From contig JADKKE010000007.1 of assembly GCA_016720655.1 (NCBI GenBank), positions 124,001-188,000 on the forward strand: a DNA stretch of 64,000 nt, given 5' to 3'. Both the position numbers and the translations under genes were made by a program. This DNA is from Bacteroidota bacterium. Lineage in GTDB: Bacteria; Bacteroidota; Bacteroidia; AKYH767-A; 2013-40CM-41-45. The stretch's first letter is position 1. Each line of letters starts with the position of its first letter. The notes below the pieces were generated by a model. That model ran no database searches. It had not been told where the DNA came from and saw only the letters and a program-made list of their open reading frames with translations. Of this stretch, positions 8,431 to 19,187 are shown piece by piece.

Positions 8431-9987
8431 TTATTTGGTTGTTAACACAGCGAATGGAATGATCATTTCTTCAAGTGAAATGCCGCCATGTTGCAAGGTG
8501 TTTTTGTAATAGGTCACATAATAATTGAAATTGTTAGGGTAGGCAAAGAAGTTATCCTGTTTGGCAAAAACGAATGCCTGCGACAGATGTTGTCGTGGCA
8601 ACATAGCATCGGCCGGATTTTTCACTTCAAATACTTCCTTCTTGTCATAATTCAGATTCCTTCCTTGTTTGTAACGAAGATTGGTATTCACTGTCTTGTC
8701 ACCAACAATTTTTGTTGGTTCTTTCACGCGAATTGTGCCATGATCAGTTGTGATAATCAGTCGGATTTTCTTTTCTGCCATTTTCTTTAGTGCTTCAAAC
8801 AATGGCGAGTGCTCAAACCAGGATAAGGTGATCGACCTGTAAGCTGCTTCATCATCCGCAAGTTCGCGGATCATTTCCATTTCTGTGCGGGCATGTGATA
8901 ACATATCCACAAAATTGTAAACGATGACATTGAATTTATTCTGCAATAAATTGGGAACATTTTCAACAAGATCTTTCCCTTCCTGATGATTGGTTACTTT
9001 GGTATATGAAAATTTATATTCCTTGCGAAAACGTTTGATTGTATCCGCAAGAAAATCATGTTCGTGTTTATTTTTTCCGCCTTCGTCCTCGTCGTTTAAC
9101 CATAAATTTGGAAAACGAGCCTCTATCTCTGAAGGCATCAAACCGGCAAAGATGGCATTACGGGAATACTGGGTTGCTGTAGGAAGAATACTAAAGTAAA
9201 GTTCGTCCTCATTGATGCGAAAATATTCCGATAAGATAGGCTGCAGTATTTTCCATTGATCGTAACGCAGGTTATCGATGAGGATCATAAAGACCGGATC
9301 CGGTGATTCATCAATGACCGGAAGAATTTTCTTCTTCATCAATTGATTTGACATCACCGGAATATCTTTATCCGGATTTTTCAACCACGATAAATAATTG
9401 TTTTCGATAAATTTCGAAAATAATTTGTTGGCTTCGCTCTTTTGTGTCGTGAGTATATCATACATGCTCTCGTCATTGGATTTCTGCAATTCAAGTTCCC
9501 AATAAACGAGTTTCCTGTACACATCGATCCATTCTTTCCAGCTAAGTTTATCACTCAGTGTCATCCCGATATTTCTGAATTCCTGTTGGTAAGCAGATGC
9601 AGTTTTTTCACTGATCAGACGTTTGTTTTCCAGATTCTTCTTGAGTGAAGAAAGGATCTGATTCGGATTTACCGGCTTGATAAGAAAATCTGCGATCTTG
9701 CTTCCGATCGCTTCTTCCATAATGCTCTCTTCTTCGCTTTTGGTAATCATGATGACCGGTATTTCCGGTTTCAGATTTTTTATCCGCGACAGTGTTTCGA
9801 GACCTGACAATCCTGGCATATTTTCATCCAGGAAGACAATATCAAAATTGTGTTTTTTAAATTGTTCAAATGCATCACCACCATTTGTTGTAGTTGTGAC
9901 ATCGTAACCTTTCTCCTGTAAGAAAAGCAGGTGGGGTTTCAATAAATCTATTTCATCGTCGGCCCAAAGTATTCGAATTGTATCCAT
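8431..9987 (-). CDS. porX: PorX: response regulator with PglZ phosphodiesterase domain, T9SS regulator
   Basis: An N-terminal receiver domain (IRILWADDEIDLLKPH; phosphoacceptor aspartate in FLDENMPG; conserved lysine in DFLIKPVNP) is followed by a helical linker and a C-terminal PglZ/alkaline-phosphatase-superfamily domain from about residue 200. That domain has IDNLRYDQW, TATQYSRNAIF with the likely nucleophile, TTDHGTIRV and LQHGGISLEEM. This is the architecture of PorX, which in Porphyromonas and Flavobacterium acts with PorY and a sigma factor to control T9SS genes; a zinc-dependent oligonucleotide phosphodiesterase activity is known for the family. The frame is open to 10050, but the ATG at 9987 is chosen because it opens the receiver fold and because a TACCTTTG element lies upstream of it. 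Confidence 0.93.
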   Translation of the reverse strand: MDTIRILWADDEIDLLKPHLLFLQEKGYDVTTTTNGGDAFEQFKKHNFDIVFLDENMPGLSGLETLSRIKNLKPEIPVIMITKSEEESIMEEAIGSKIADFLIKPVNPNQILSSLKKNLENKRLISEKTASAYQQEFRNIGMTLSDKLSWKEWIDVYRKLVYWELELQKSNDESMYDILTTQKSEANKLFSKFIENNYLSWLKNPDKDIPVMSNQLMKKKILPVIDESPDPVFMILIDNLRYDQWKILQPILSEYFRINEDELYFSILPTATQYSRNAIFAGLMPSEIEARFPNLWLNDEDEGGKNKHEHDFLADTIKRFRKEYKFSYTKVTNHQEGKDLVENVPNLLQNKFNVIVYNFVDMLSHARTEMEMIRELADDEAAYRSITLSWFEHSPLFEALKKMAEKKIRLIITTDHGTIRVKEPTKIVGDKTVNTNLRYKQGRNLNYDKKEVFEVKNPADAMLPRQHLSQAFVFAKQDNFFAYPNNFNYYVTYYKNTLQHGGISLEEMIIPFAVLTTK

Positions 9988-10022
9988 AAGATCAGTGGAA
10001 GTGTCTGCCGTTTTTCGGCTCT

Positions 10023-10030
10023 CAAAGGTA
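10023..10030 (-). promoter_or_regulatory. Candidate -7 element for porX
   Basis: The minus strand reads TACCTTTG, matching TAnnTTTG, 36 bp before the porX ATG at 9987. It lies inside the longer possible reading frame and so supports the shorter start. No clear TTG -33 box was found. Confidence 0.42.
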
Positions 10031-10220
10031 GCAAAGTTGTTTCGATTCATGGGAATGGTTTAAAATTTCTATTGGTGTAATGGGCGCATTCTTCAATGCC
10101 CTCTCAGTTTGAAACGGGAAGACTTGGTTTTTATTGGCAGAAAGTTGGAATAGCTTCAGATTCATGGTGTAAAATCATTTTTGAATCCGGATATTTGCAA
10201 ACAAGAATAAAAACGTTGCT

Positions 10221-11444
10221 GTGAAATCTGCCCATTTAAAGATTGTGAACGACCCAATTTATGGGTTCATCCAAATTCCTTTTGAAAGTGTTTTTCGACT
10301 TATTGAGCATCCCTTCTTTCAGCGATTGAGAAGGATTCGTCAATTGGGCATGACTCATCTTGTGTATCCCGGCGCGCACCACACACGATTTCATCATGCA
10401 TTGGGTGCCATGCACCTGATGGGTGAAGCAATTGAAGTATTACGATCGAAGGGACATGAAATTACGCCGGCAGAAGCAGAAGCTGTAACCATAGCGATTC
10501 TACTTCATGATATCGGGCATGGACCATTTTCACACGCACTTGAGGATAGTATTGTTCCCGGGATTCGTCATGAGGAAATTTCGAGCTTGTTCATGGATCG
10601 TCTGAATTCCGACTTCAACGGAGAATTATCGCTTGCAATCAAAATTTTTAAAGATCAATATTCGAAACGATTCCTGCATCAGCTGGTTTCCAGTCAGCTC
10701 GATGTTGATCGACTGGATTACCTGACAAGAGATAGTTTTTTTACCGGTGTTTCAGAAGGTGTGATTAGTCATGACCGTATTATAAAAATGCTGGAGGTTT
10801 GTGATGATGAGCTGGCTATTGAAGAAAAGGGGATCTATTCCATTGAGAAATTTATTGTTTCGCGCAGACTCATGTACTGGCAGGTATACCTTCATAAAAC
10901 TGTAGTATGTGCCGAACAACTACTCATTAATATTTTACGCCGTGCAAAGGAGTTAAGAAAAAAGGGAGTAGGATTATTTGCAACACCCGCGCTGGCCGTT
11001 TTCCTGGAACGAGTTTATACAAAAGACGATTTCAATAAGGATTCATCTTTGTTGTTCACTTTTGCGGAATTGGATGACAGTGATATTACAACTGCAGTGA
11101 AACAATGGAGCAAGCACAAGGATACCGTTCTCTCTGAATTGTGTGTGCGGATGATGAACAGACAACTCTTTAAAATCATTTTGCAAAGAGAGAAATTCTC
11201 TGATGAATTGATCGAAGAGAAACGAAATTTGGTTTCCGGACAATTCGGTTTGAAAGCTGATGAAATTGATTATTTCGTAGTTCATGGTACTTTGGTCAAC
11301 AATGCATACGACACACGGAGCGACAGGATCAATATACTTTTGAAAAACAGGACGATCCGGGATATTGTGGAAGCGGCAGATACACTGAATATTAAATCCA
11401 TCAGCGGTCCACTGGAGAAATATTATCTTTCATTCCCAAAATAA
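10221..11444 (+). CDS. HD-domain phosphohydrolase (COG1078 / dGTPase-like)
   Basis: A 407-residue protein starting with GTG. It opens KIVNDPIYGFIQIP, then RIRQLGMTHLVYPGAHHTRFHHALGAMHLM, and carries the HD pair in ILLHDIGHGPFSHALE, followed by HEEISS and SSQLDVDRLDYLTRDSFFTGVSEG. These are hallmarks of the COG1078 HD superfamily, related to dNTP triphosphohydrolases. Metal-binding residues (H, HD, D) are all present, so an active phosphohydrolase is likely; the substrate, dNTP or another nucleotide, is unknown. It is divergent from porX and is followed 16 bp later by an alpha/beta hydrolase, so those two are probably co-transcribed. A role in nucleotide-pool control is a family-level inference. 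Confidence 0.85.
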   Translation: MKSAHLKIVNDPIYGFIQIPFESVFRLIEHPFFQRLRRIRQLGMTHLVYPGAHHTRFHHALGAMHLMGEAIEVLRSKGHEITPAEAEAVTIAILLHDIGHGPFSHALEDSIVPGIRHEEISSLFMDRLNSDFNGELSLAIKIFKDQYSKRFLHQLVSSQLDVDRLDYLTRDSFFTGVSEGVISHDRIIKMLEVCDDELAIEEKGIYSIEKFIVSRRLMYWQVYLHKTVVCAEQLLINILRRAKELRKKGVGLFATPALAVFLERVYTKDDFNKDSSLLFTFAELDDSDITTAVKQWSKHKDTVLSELCVRMMNRQLFKIILQREKFSDELIEEKRNLVSGQFGLKADEIDYFVVHGTLVNNAYDTRSDRINILLKNRTIRDIVEAADTLNIKSISGPLEKYYLSFPK

Positions 11445-11460
11445 TCATAAGCGTTTCGCT

Positions 11461-12162
11461 GTGAAAACCACTCTGCTTTTCCTTCATGGTGCTCTTGGGA
11501 GTACTGAACAAATGAGCTTTTTGGGAAAGGAGTTCAGTCAATTCAATACTCTGTTTTTTGAGTTTTCCGGACATGGAAAAACTCCAGATGTTGATCGAAA
11601 CTGGTCAATTCAGGAATTCAGTGAGCAACTTTTATCCTTTTGCAAGAAACACAATACTCCATTGCTTGTATTCGGATACAGTATGGGAGGTTATATTGCC
11701 TTACATCTTGCATTGCGACATCCTGAACAATTCAAAGGGATCATCACTTTCGGAACAAAACTGGATTGGTCGCCTGAAGTTGCTTCCAAAGAGATTTTAA
11801 AACTGGATCCTGAAAAAATTCTGCTGAAGATTCCTCAGTTTGCAGAAGAACTAAAAGCACGCCACGGTGAAAACAGATGGAAAGATGTGTTGAGGAAGAC
11901 TTCAGAGCTGATGATTTCCCTGGGAGACCATCCTGTATTATTCCCGGGAGAAATGAAGTCCATGACAGTACCTGTATTGTATGGTCTCGGTGAGAAGGAT
12001 ACTCTTGTGAGTTTGGAGGAAACAAAACTTTTTCAAAATGCAACACCGGGATCAGAATTAAAATATTTCACGGATACACCACATCCGATTGAGCGGGTAA
12101 ATCCCGGTATGTTCCAAAAGGAAACAATGAGGTTTATTGAAAGTATAGAAAGGAATTCCTGA
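11461..12162 (+). CDS. Alpha/beta-hydrolase fold protein
   Basis: A 233-residue cytoplasmic enzyme starting at GTG, with the oxyanion segment FLHGALGS, the nucleophile elbow VFGYSMGGYIAL (GxSxG), an aspartate in LGEKDTLVS and a terminal histidine in DTPHPIERV. This order is a complete Ser-Asp-His triad. The family covers esterases, MenH-like enzymes and others; nothing in the sequence or context fixes the substrate. It follows the HD-domain gene by 16 bp and likely shares its transcript. The region to the next gene (12163-12313) is AT-rich and shows no clear terminator. Confidence 0.82.
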   Translation: MKTTLLFLHGALGSTEQMSFLGKEFSQFNTLFFEFSGHGKTPDVDRNWSIQEFSEQLLSFCKKHNTPLLVFGYSMGGYIALHLALRHPEQFKGIITFGTKLDWSPEVASKEILKLDPEKILLKIPQFAEELKARHGENRWKDVLRKTSELMISLGDHPVLFPGEMKSMTVPVLYGLGEKDTLVSLEETKLFQNATPGSELKYFTDTPHPIERVNPGMFQKETMRFIESIERNS

Positions 12163-12313
12163 TTTATTCTTTTTTTTTTAAAGGAGTTCTTAACGGCAAT
12201 TAACAGGATTTAACCTCGTTTTAACTAAGGCGTGTTGCTGATGAATCTATATTAACGTTCTGATTCAACAATCTTCTGTTTTTTTAAAAACATGAAAATA
12301 GATCTTCGGCCCC

Positions 12314-14748
12314 ATGAAAAAGATACTCTATTCTTTCCTTCTCCTGTTGTGTTGCAGTTTTTTAGTCCATGGCAAAAAGCCCGGGAATATCAGCGGAATA
12401 GTTTTGGATATTCAAAAAAAGCCGCTGGAGTTTGCGACAGTTGTTTTGCTTTCGGATAAAGACAGCTCCATTGTGAAAGGAGTTTTCACGGATGATAAAG
12501 GAATGTATTCGTTTGAAGAAATTCCTTCGGGAACATATCGGATCATGGTTTCTCAGTTGGGTTTTAATAACCAGTATTCTTCATCATTTACCGTGGCAGA
12601 TTCTCAGGAAAACGTGGTTGTTCCGGAATTAAAAATTAGTGAAAAATCTGTTCAGTTAAAAGAAGCAACTGTCACAGCTCTGAAGCCATTCATTGAAAGA
12701 AGAGTAGATAAAACAATTGTGAATGTTGAAAACAGTATTGTGAGTGCCGGATCAACAGCGCTGGAAATTTTAAAGCGCTCTCCGGGTGTGATTGTAGACA
12801 ATGATGGAAATATCAGTATAAAAGGAAAGCAGGGAGTTCAGGTTCTAATTGATGGGAAGCCAACTTATTTATCCGCTTCTGATTTGTATACAATGTTGAG
12901 GAATATGTCTTCCGATCAATTGGCAACAATTGAGATTATTACAAATCCTTCAGCCCGTTACGATGCAGCAGGAAATTCCGGCATTTTGAATATCCGTTTG
13001 AGGAAGAAGCAGAATCTGGGTATGAACGGATCTTTAAATTTGAGTTACGGACAAGGCGTGTATCCTGATTTTGGAGCGGGATTTAGCCTGAACTACTGCA
13101 ATGAAAATTTTCAATGTATTTGGGAGTTACAATTTCACAAAAAGGTTTTTATTTTGAACGGACTGATTTGCAAAGACGATTCAAGGAGTCCACATACACT
13201 TCACAGTTTATTCAGCATAATTTTGATAAAGGACATTACGATACTCATGAATTCCGGGGTGGTCTGGATTATTTTTTAAATCAAAAACAAACTCTCGGCG
13301 TCCTGGTGAAAGGTTTCTACAATACGAATACCGACAATACCACCAGTCAAACCGATATTCTGAACACTACCGATGTATCTGATTCAGGTTATGTGACATT
13401 GAATCACAGTGAAAGTTCATGGAACAGTCTTACCGGAAACCTGAATTACACTTACCAGATTGATACCTCAGGACAAGAACTGAGTGTGGATTTGGATGTT
13501 GCGCATTATACCAACCGTGCAGATTTCAGATTTGAGACGAATCATTACTATCCGAATTCGCTGAATACATACACTGAACTGGCAACCAACAAGCAACCTG
13601 CAAGTATCAATGTGCAGTCTATCAAGGCGGATTATGTGAAACCGATTCGAAAAACAATGAAAGTGGAGCTGGGTGCTAAATCCAGCTTTGTGAAAACCGA
13701 TAACGATGTGAAGTATTACAATTATGAAGATGATTTACCGATGATAGATACAAGCAAAACAAATCATTTTAATTACTCCGAAAGGATTTCGGCTGCTTAT
13801 GTTAGTTGGTCCGGTGAATTTGAAAAGCTGGGTTTGCAAGTAGGTTTGCGCGGAGAACAAACTATTTCAGAAGGAGACCAAGTAACAACCAATGCAGTTT
13901 TTAAAAGAAACTATCTGGAATGGTTCCCCAGTGCATTTTTAACTTACAAATTCACCGGAAATTACGAGGTCAAACTTTCTTACAGCAGACGCATTGATCG
14001 TCCGGCATATCAGCAGTTGAATCCGTTTAAATATTTCCTTGATCCGTATACATACCAGCAAGGCAATCCTTTTTTACAACCACAACTGACCCATTCCTTT
14101 GAAGTGGCACAAACATTTTTGAAAATGTTCACACTGAGTGTGAATTATAGCATGACCTCGGACGTAATGACGCAGATTACAAAACAAATTGATTCAACCA
14201 GAACAACTTTTATCACCACTGAAAATGTCAGCAACAGTGACAATTTCGGCATCGGATTAAGTGTTCCTGTCCAGATAACTCCCTGGTGGTATTCGAGCAA
14301 TAATGTGAATGTTTTTAATAATGAAATCAGCGGAACAACAAGCAGCGGAACCATTACCAAAGAGATTACTGCATGGTCTTTTAATTCCTACAATTCATTT
14401 CAGTTGCCCAAAGGTTGGGCGATGGAATTGAGTGGCTATTACAATTCCCGAATGATTTGGGGAACCTGGCTTGTTTCACCACAAGGATCCATCAGTGCCG
14501 GATTCAGAAAATCTTTGTTCAAAGACAGGATGGCTCTTCGGGTCAATGTGAATGATATTTTCCATACGGATATTATCACATCAGAAATCAAATACATGAA
14601 CGTAGACGCAAATTTCTACAGGATCTATGACAGCCAGTTTGTTCGTTTTCACCTGTCTTACAAGTTTGGGAAAAGAACAGTAGCGAAAGCCAGACAAAGG
14701 GCAAGTGGGGCAGAGGATGAATTGAACAGGGTGAGAACAGGCCATTGA
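12314..14748 (+). CDS. TonB-dependent outer-membrane beta-barrel protein with carboxypeptidase-regulatory-like domain, frameshifted
   Basis: The signal peptide (MKKILYSFLLLLCCSFLVHG) is followed by a CarboxypepD-regulatory-like domain (about 25-110; SGIVLDIQKKPLEFATVVL), a plug domain (about 115-225; GSTALEILKRSPGV, IDGKPTYL, IEIITNPSARYDAAG) and a long C-terminal barrel of the outer membrane protein beta-barrel family. The first frame closes at 13279 and the second opens near 13114. Between them the expected NVFGSYNF segment occurs in the third frame, so two extra bases, in the TTTT run near 13109 and the AAAAA run near 13140, explain the break. The composite is about 811 residues. Such proteins take up, or help assemble, siderophores, peptides or polymers; the ligand is unknown. 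No SusD partner is adjacent. Confidence 0.85.
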
Positions 14749-14918
14749 GTTCGTTTTTTAAATCAACCCGACCCCGTCAAAACAAGGAATTTACGATGCC
14801 AATGTTTTAAGTAATTCTTAAAATAAATGGGCCTAAATATCGTTATTTCAAAGGAATAGCACCTTTGGGTTGACTCCTATTGATAAAAAAACTTACCTTA
14901 GAGCCTCATTTAAAATCC

Positions 14919-15962
14919 ATGGAATTTACAGCCAGGCAAATCAGTGATCTTCTTCATGGCAAAGTTGAAGGAAATGAAGATGTCAAAGTCGGCAGTTTGA
15001 GTAAGATTGAAGAAGGAACACCGGGATCCTTAAGCTTTTTGGCAAATCCCAAGTATTCATCCTTTATCTATTCAACCAAGGCTTCTGTCGTCATTGTGAA
15101 TGCTGATTTTGTTCCCGAACAGGCGGTGAGTGCCACATTGGTACGTGTAGAAAATGCATACCAGGCTTTTGTTAAACTTTTGGAATTGTACAATCAGATT
15201 CAGAGGGACAAAAAAGGAATCGAACAGCCAAGTTTCATTGCTACGAATGCACAAATGGGAGAGAATTGTTATGTTGGTGCTTTCGCTTACATCGGACAAA
15301 ATGCAAAGATTGGTAATAATGTTAAGATTTATCCCCAAGCTTTTGTAGGTGACAATGTGAGTATTGGCGATAACACAACCTTATTCGCAGGAGCAAAAGT
15401 TTATTCCGACTGTGTGATCGGAAAAGAATGTACACTTCATACAGGAACTGTCATTGGTGCTGATGGATTTGGGTTTACACCGAACAGTGAGAATCAATAC
15501 AACAAAGTCGCACAGATTGGAAATGTGGTGATTGAAGACTATGTTGAAATTGGAGCAAATACAGCCATCGACAGAGCAACATTGGGTTCTACAATCATTC
15601 GCAAAGGTGTGAAGCTTGACAACCTGATTCAGATTGCCCACAATGTTGAAATTGGGGAGAACACTGTAATTGCAGCACAAACAGGTGTTGCCGGATCAAC
15701 GAAAATTGGAAAAGATTGCATGATCGGTGGACAGGTTGGAATTGTTGGTCACATCACAATCGCAGATAAAGTAAAAATTGCGGCGCAATCCGGAATTGGA
15801 TCCAGCATCACTACTGAAGGTGAAATCGTACAAGGCTCACCTGCATTCAACATTGGAGATTACAAGAGAACCTATGTTGTTTTTCGCAAGCTTCCCGCTC
15901 TGGAAAAAAGGATCAAAGAACTCGAGCAAATGATTGCAGAGTTGAAACAGATTCCTTCCTGA
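14919..15962 (+). CDS. lpxD: UDP-3-O-(3-hydroxyacyl)glucosamine N-acyltransferase LpxD
   Basis: LpxD adds the N-linked 3-hydroxyacyl chain from acyl-ACP in lipid A synthesis. An N-terminal uridine-binding domain (MEFTARQISDLLHGKVEGNED; SFLANPKYSSFIYST) precedes a left-handed beta-helix of hexapeptide repeats (about residues 105-310), including the GADGFGFTP loop and the catalytic-type histidine in QIAHNVEIG. A C-terminal helix follows (KRIKELEQMIAEL). The 347-residue length fits the family. The frame is open from a TTG at 14880, but the ATG at 14919 gives the canonical start. The lpxC-fabZ and lpxA genes lie about 21 kb away rather than next to it. It converges with the SprB-repeat gene. Confidence 0.95.
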   Translation: MEFTARQISDLLHGKVEGNEDVKVGSLSKIEEGTPGSLSFLANPKYSSFIYSTKASVVIVNADFVPEQAVSATLVRVENAYQAFVKLLELYNQIQRDKKGIEQPSFIATNAQMGENCYVGAFAYIGQNAKIGNNVKIYPQAFVGDNVSIGDNTTLFAGAKVYSDCVIGKECTLHTGTVIGADGFGFTPNSENQYNKVAQIGNVVIEDYVEIGANTAIDRATLGSTIIRKGVKLDNLIQIAHNVEIGENTVIAAQTGVAGSTKIGKDCMIGGQVGIVGHITIADKVKIAAQSGIGSSITTEGEIVQGSPAFNIGDYKRTYVVFRKLPALEKRIKELEQMIAELKQIPS

Positions 15963-15989
15963 TTTTTTTAGCATACAAATCTTTTGACC

Positions 15990-18918
15990 TTATCGAAGAA
16001 TCGAAAATCGTTTTGTCAAAATTGATTTTTCTTTTTCAATTACAAGAAAGTACAAGCCTTCCTGCAAGTTTGAAATCTCCAGTACAAATTTCGAGTTTCC
16101 AATTTTTTTCTGAATTTGTAATTCACCGATCGAATTGTGTAGGTACAAATATCCATCGAGATATTCTTCAGACAATTCAATGTTGATAGCATTTTGTGCA
16201 GGGTTCGGATACATTAGAAAAGTTGTGCCGGAAATTCCTTTGTTCATGCCTGTAAGAAAGTGATAGAGTGTAGAAGTTGTGGTACATCCATTTGTATCCA
16301 AAACTTCAACAGTATAATTTCCATCCAAAGGGTTAGGATAGGAAGATCCGGAAATTGCAGTATCGAGTATTCCATTAAAATACCAGTTGTAGCTCACAAA
16401 ACCCGGCAATGTCCACAAAACGTTTGGTCCTTCAGTTATGAACAGCGCTGAGGTATAGAATACGGACACTTGGGTAGGAGCGGAGGCTGTGCATTGATTG
16501 CTATCTGTCACAGTGAGTGTATATACTTCTGTTGAATCCGGAGAAGCTGTAGGATTCGGGACATTTGGATCATCTAAAAAATTAAAAGGTGACCAACTGA
16601 ATATATACGGAGGGATACCTCCATATCCGGAAGGGCTTCCACCGAGATCTACACTTCCACTGGTGCAATACGATGCAGCCAATCCGGGGTTTGTAATCAA
16701 TTGTGGAGGCTGGGTGATGCTGATCAATTTTGTGTCGAAGCAGGAATGGATATCATTCACAACAACAAGATAATTACCGGCTCCGAGACCTGAAAGAGTG
16801 TTTGAATGAACAGATGTATCCGATTGCCAGGAGTATGTATAAGCGGGAGTTCCACCAGTGACATTGAGTACCACACTTCCGTTTGATTCACCGTAACAGG
16901 AAACATTTGTTTGACTCGCATTAATGCTGAGTTGTCCCGGTTCATGAATTGCAATAAATTCCTGGACAGTACATCCATTCACATCCGTTATTGTAACTGT
17001 ATATGTTCCTGCCAATACATTCGAAATTTGATTTGTAGTATTGTTGTTCGACCAGAGATAGGTGTATCCCGGAGTACCACCGCTCACTTGTATAGAAGCG
17101 GCAGAACCAAGAGTCGAGCCATTGCAATCCACTGAATCAACTGAGCTTTGAACAATCATTGCCCGGTGGAGCCTGAACAATTCCGGTGCTGGTTGATGTG
17201 CAATTGTGAGCATCTGTAATGATAACTGTGTAAGTGCCCGCTGCCAAATTAGATGCCGTATCATCGGTTTGAACAGGATTTGTATTCCAGTCAAAAGAAT
17301 ATGGAAGTGTACCTCCGGAGGCTGTGACAAACAAGCCACCTGTAGCCTGACCCTGGCAAGCTGCATCAAGTACAGTAATTGACGAATTCAGTATATCAGG
17401 TTCAGAGATGGAATATACATCGACAAAAGAGCATCCGGAGTTATCTGTAACGGTAACGGTATAATCACCGGGCGATAAAGCACTCGCATTTTCAGTTGTA
17501 CTTACATTGGGTACCCATGAAAAAGTATAAGGAGTGGTACCTCCTGTTGTAGTGAGTTGAATGGATCCATTGTTATTTCCAAAACATGTAATCTGATTAA
17601 TCGTTTGAACCTGCACAGATAAACTTGAAGGTTGCGTGATTGTTTCTGATGCAGTATTAGTGCAACCGATATTGTCAGTGACCACTACAGTATATGTACC
17701 ACTTGAAAGTCCTGTTGCTGTTTGAGTTAATGCACCACCGGGCGACCATTCATACTGATAGGGAGGAGCTCCACCGGAAGGTGTTGCTGTTGCAGTGCCA
17801 TTGGCAAGTCCACATGTTGCAGCGGTAGAACTGGTATTAATGATGATTTCTGTAGGCTGTGTTATGCTAACCGTTGCACTTGCAGTACACCCGATTGCGT
17901 CCGATATTGTAACGGTATAAGTTCCACTTGTCAATGAATTTGCAATTGCATTTGATCCTCCCTGAGGTAACCAGGAATAGGTATAAGGACTCGTCCCACC
18001 ATTTGGAAACCCGGCAGCCGAACCATCATTTCCACCGAAGCAGGTAACATGGGTGGGATTGATCGTAGGTCCCATCGCAGGATCGACATTTATGAACAGA
18101 GTACTGAAAAGTCCATCTCCACATGCGTTGGATGCGTACACAGATATTTCACCAATTGTGCTGTTTGAAGTTGCATTGATTGAATTTGTTGTCGAATTTC
18201 CTGTCCATCCCGGAGGCAAGGACCAAACGTAGGAGGTCGCTCCGGAAACCGGATTAATAAAATAGGTATTTGTAGAGCCCCCACAGATGGTTGTTGCACC
18301 TGAAATGGAACCCGCCGGACCCGGAACATTGCATACATTTTCCGCGATCGTAAGTGTGGATAAAAAGGTTGTATCTCCTAGTGAAGTGTATACTGCTCCG
18401 CTACCCTCACATGCCAACAAGGAGCCATAGAAGATCACAGTACCGCTTCCTGCGGCGGGAGCGATCCAGTCAAAGGACCAGGAAGCTGAATTTGTGTTGG
18501 CGACACCGTTTCTTTTATGCGTTATATAACCACCACCGGGATAAGAAGCATAGGTACGGTTTGCATCAGTGACCACCAATGTGCCCAGTATTTGCGCGCC
18601 ATTCTGAGGGGAAATTGAAAATCCAAAATGAGTATGGCCCGGACGGTTCAGAGATGCGGTGAGTGAATAAGTTACGCCGGGTGTATACCCTGCAGGTGGA
18701 ATGTTGGACGTGATAAGTCCGGGAATTGTGATGGGCGCAGCTCCGGTATGACAACCAGTAAAAGCACAGGATTTTCCATCCAGTGGAGAATTGGTGCAAT
18801 TGTAATTGGTTAGAAATACATCGGAATAGGAGCGCGCAACATTTTGAACAGAATCAATGATGATGAGAAAAATAAAAAAGCAAAAAAGACAAAAAATAAT
18901 TTTGTTTCTGGCAAGCAT
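15990..18918 (-). CDS. Large secreted SprB-repeat protein with Reeler-like domain and T9SS sorting domain, frameshifted
   Basis: The protein starts with a signal peptide (ATG at 18918) and a Reeler / choice-of-anchor-V-like domain that contains GKSCAFTGCHTG. About six SprB-type repeats follow, each with a C-x-G-x-x-x-G segment, a GGxxPYTYSW core, SGTYTVTVTD and a cysteine. An Ig-like pair and a T9SS type A domain close it (FLMYPNPAQNAINIEL; LYFLVIEKEKSILTKRFSI). The N-terminal frame ends at 17137 and the C-terminal frame reads on from about 17165; a single indel between APPG and MIVQSS, within an SprB repeat, joins them. Proteins of this type are T9SS-exported adhesins, some used in gliding. 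It is divergent from the GEVED protein at 19188, and the 270-bp gap must hold both promoters. Confidence 0.85.
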
Positions 18919-19187
18919 AATTTCAGAATTTAAAATGTTGAAGGAGAGGAATTCAAAAATGCACTTTAGCAAATTTAGGTTTTAAGCTGTATTTTCCAAA
19001 TTCATTTTTCAATTAATTTCCTATTGCCTTGATTTGAGTCAAAGTGGAACTTTCAAAGGGTTAATGGAATAGTGTTTGGACCATTTATTATTTTTTATTT
19101 GCATCCCCAATACCAAAATTTTACTTATGTTTGAAATCATTAAAGGTTTTCCAAAAACCAACTTCTTAAGATTTTTTATTCAAAGAA

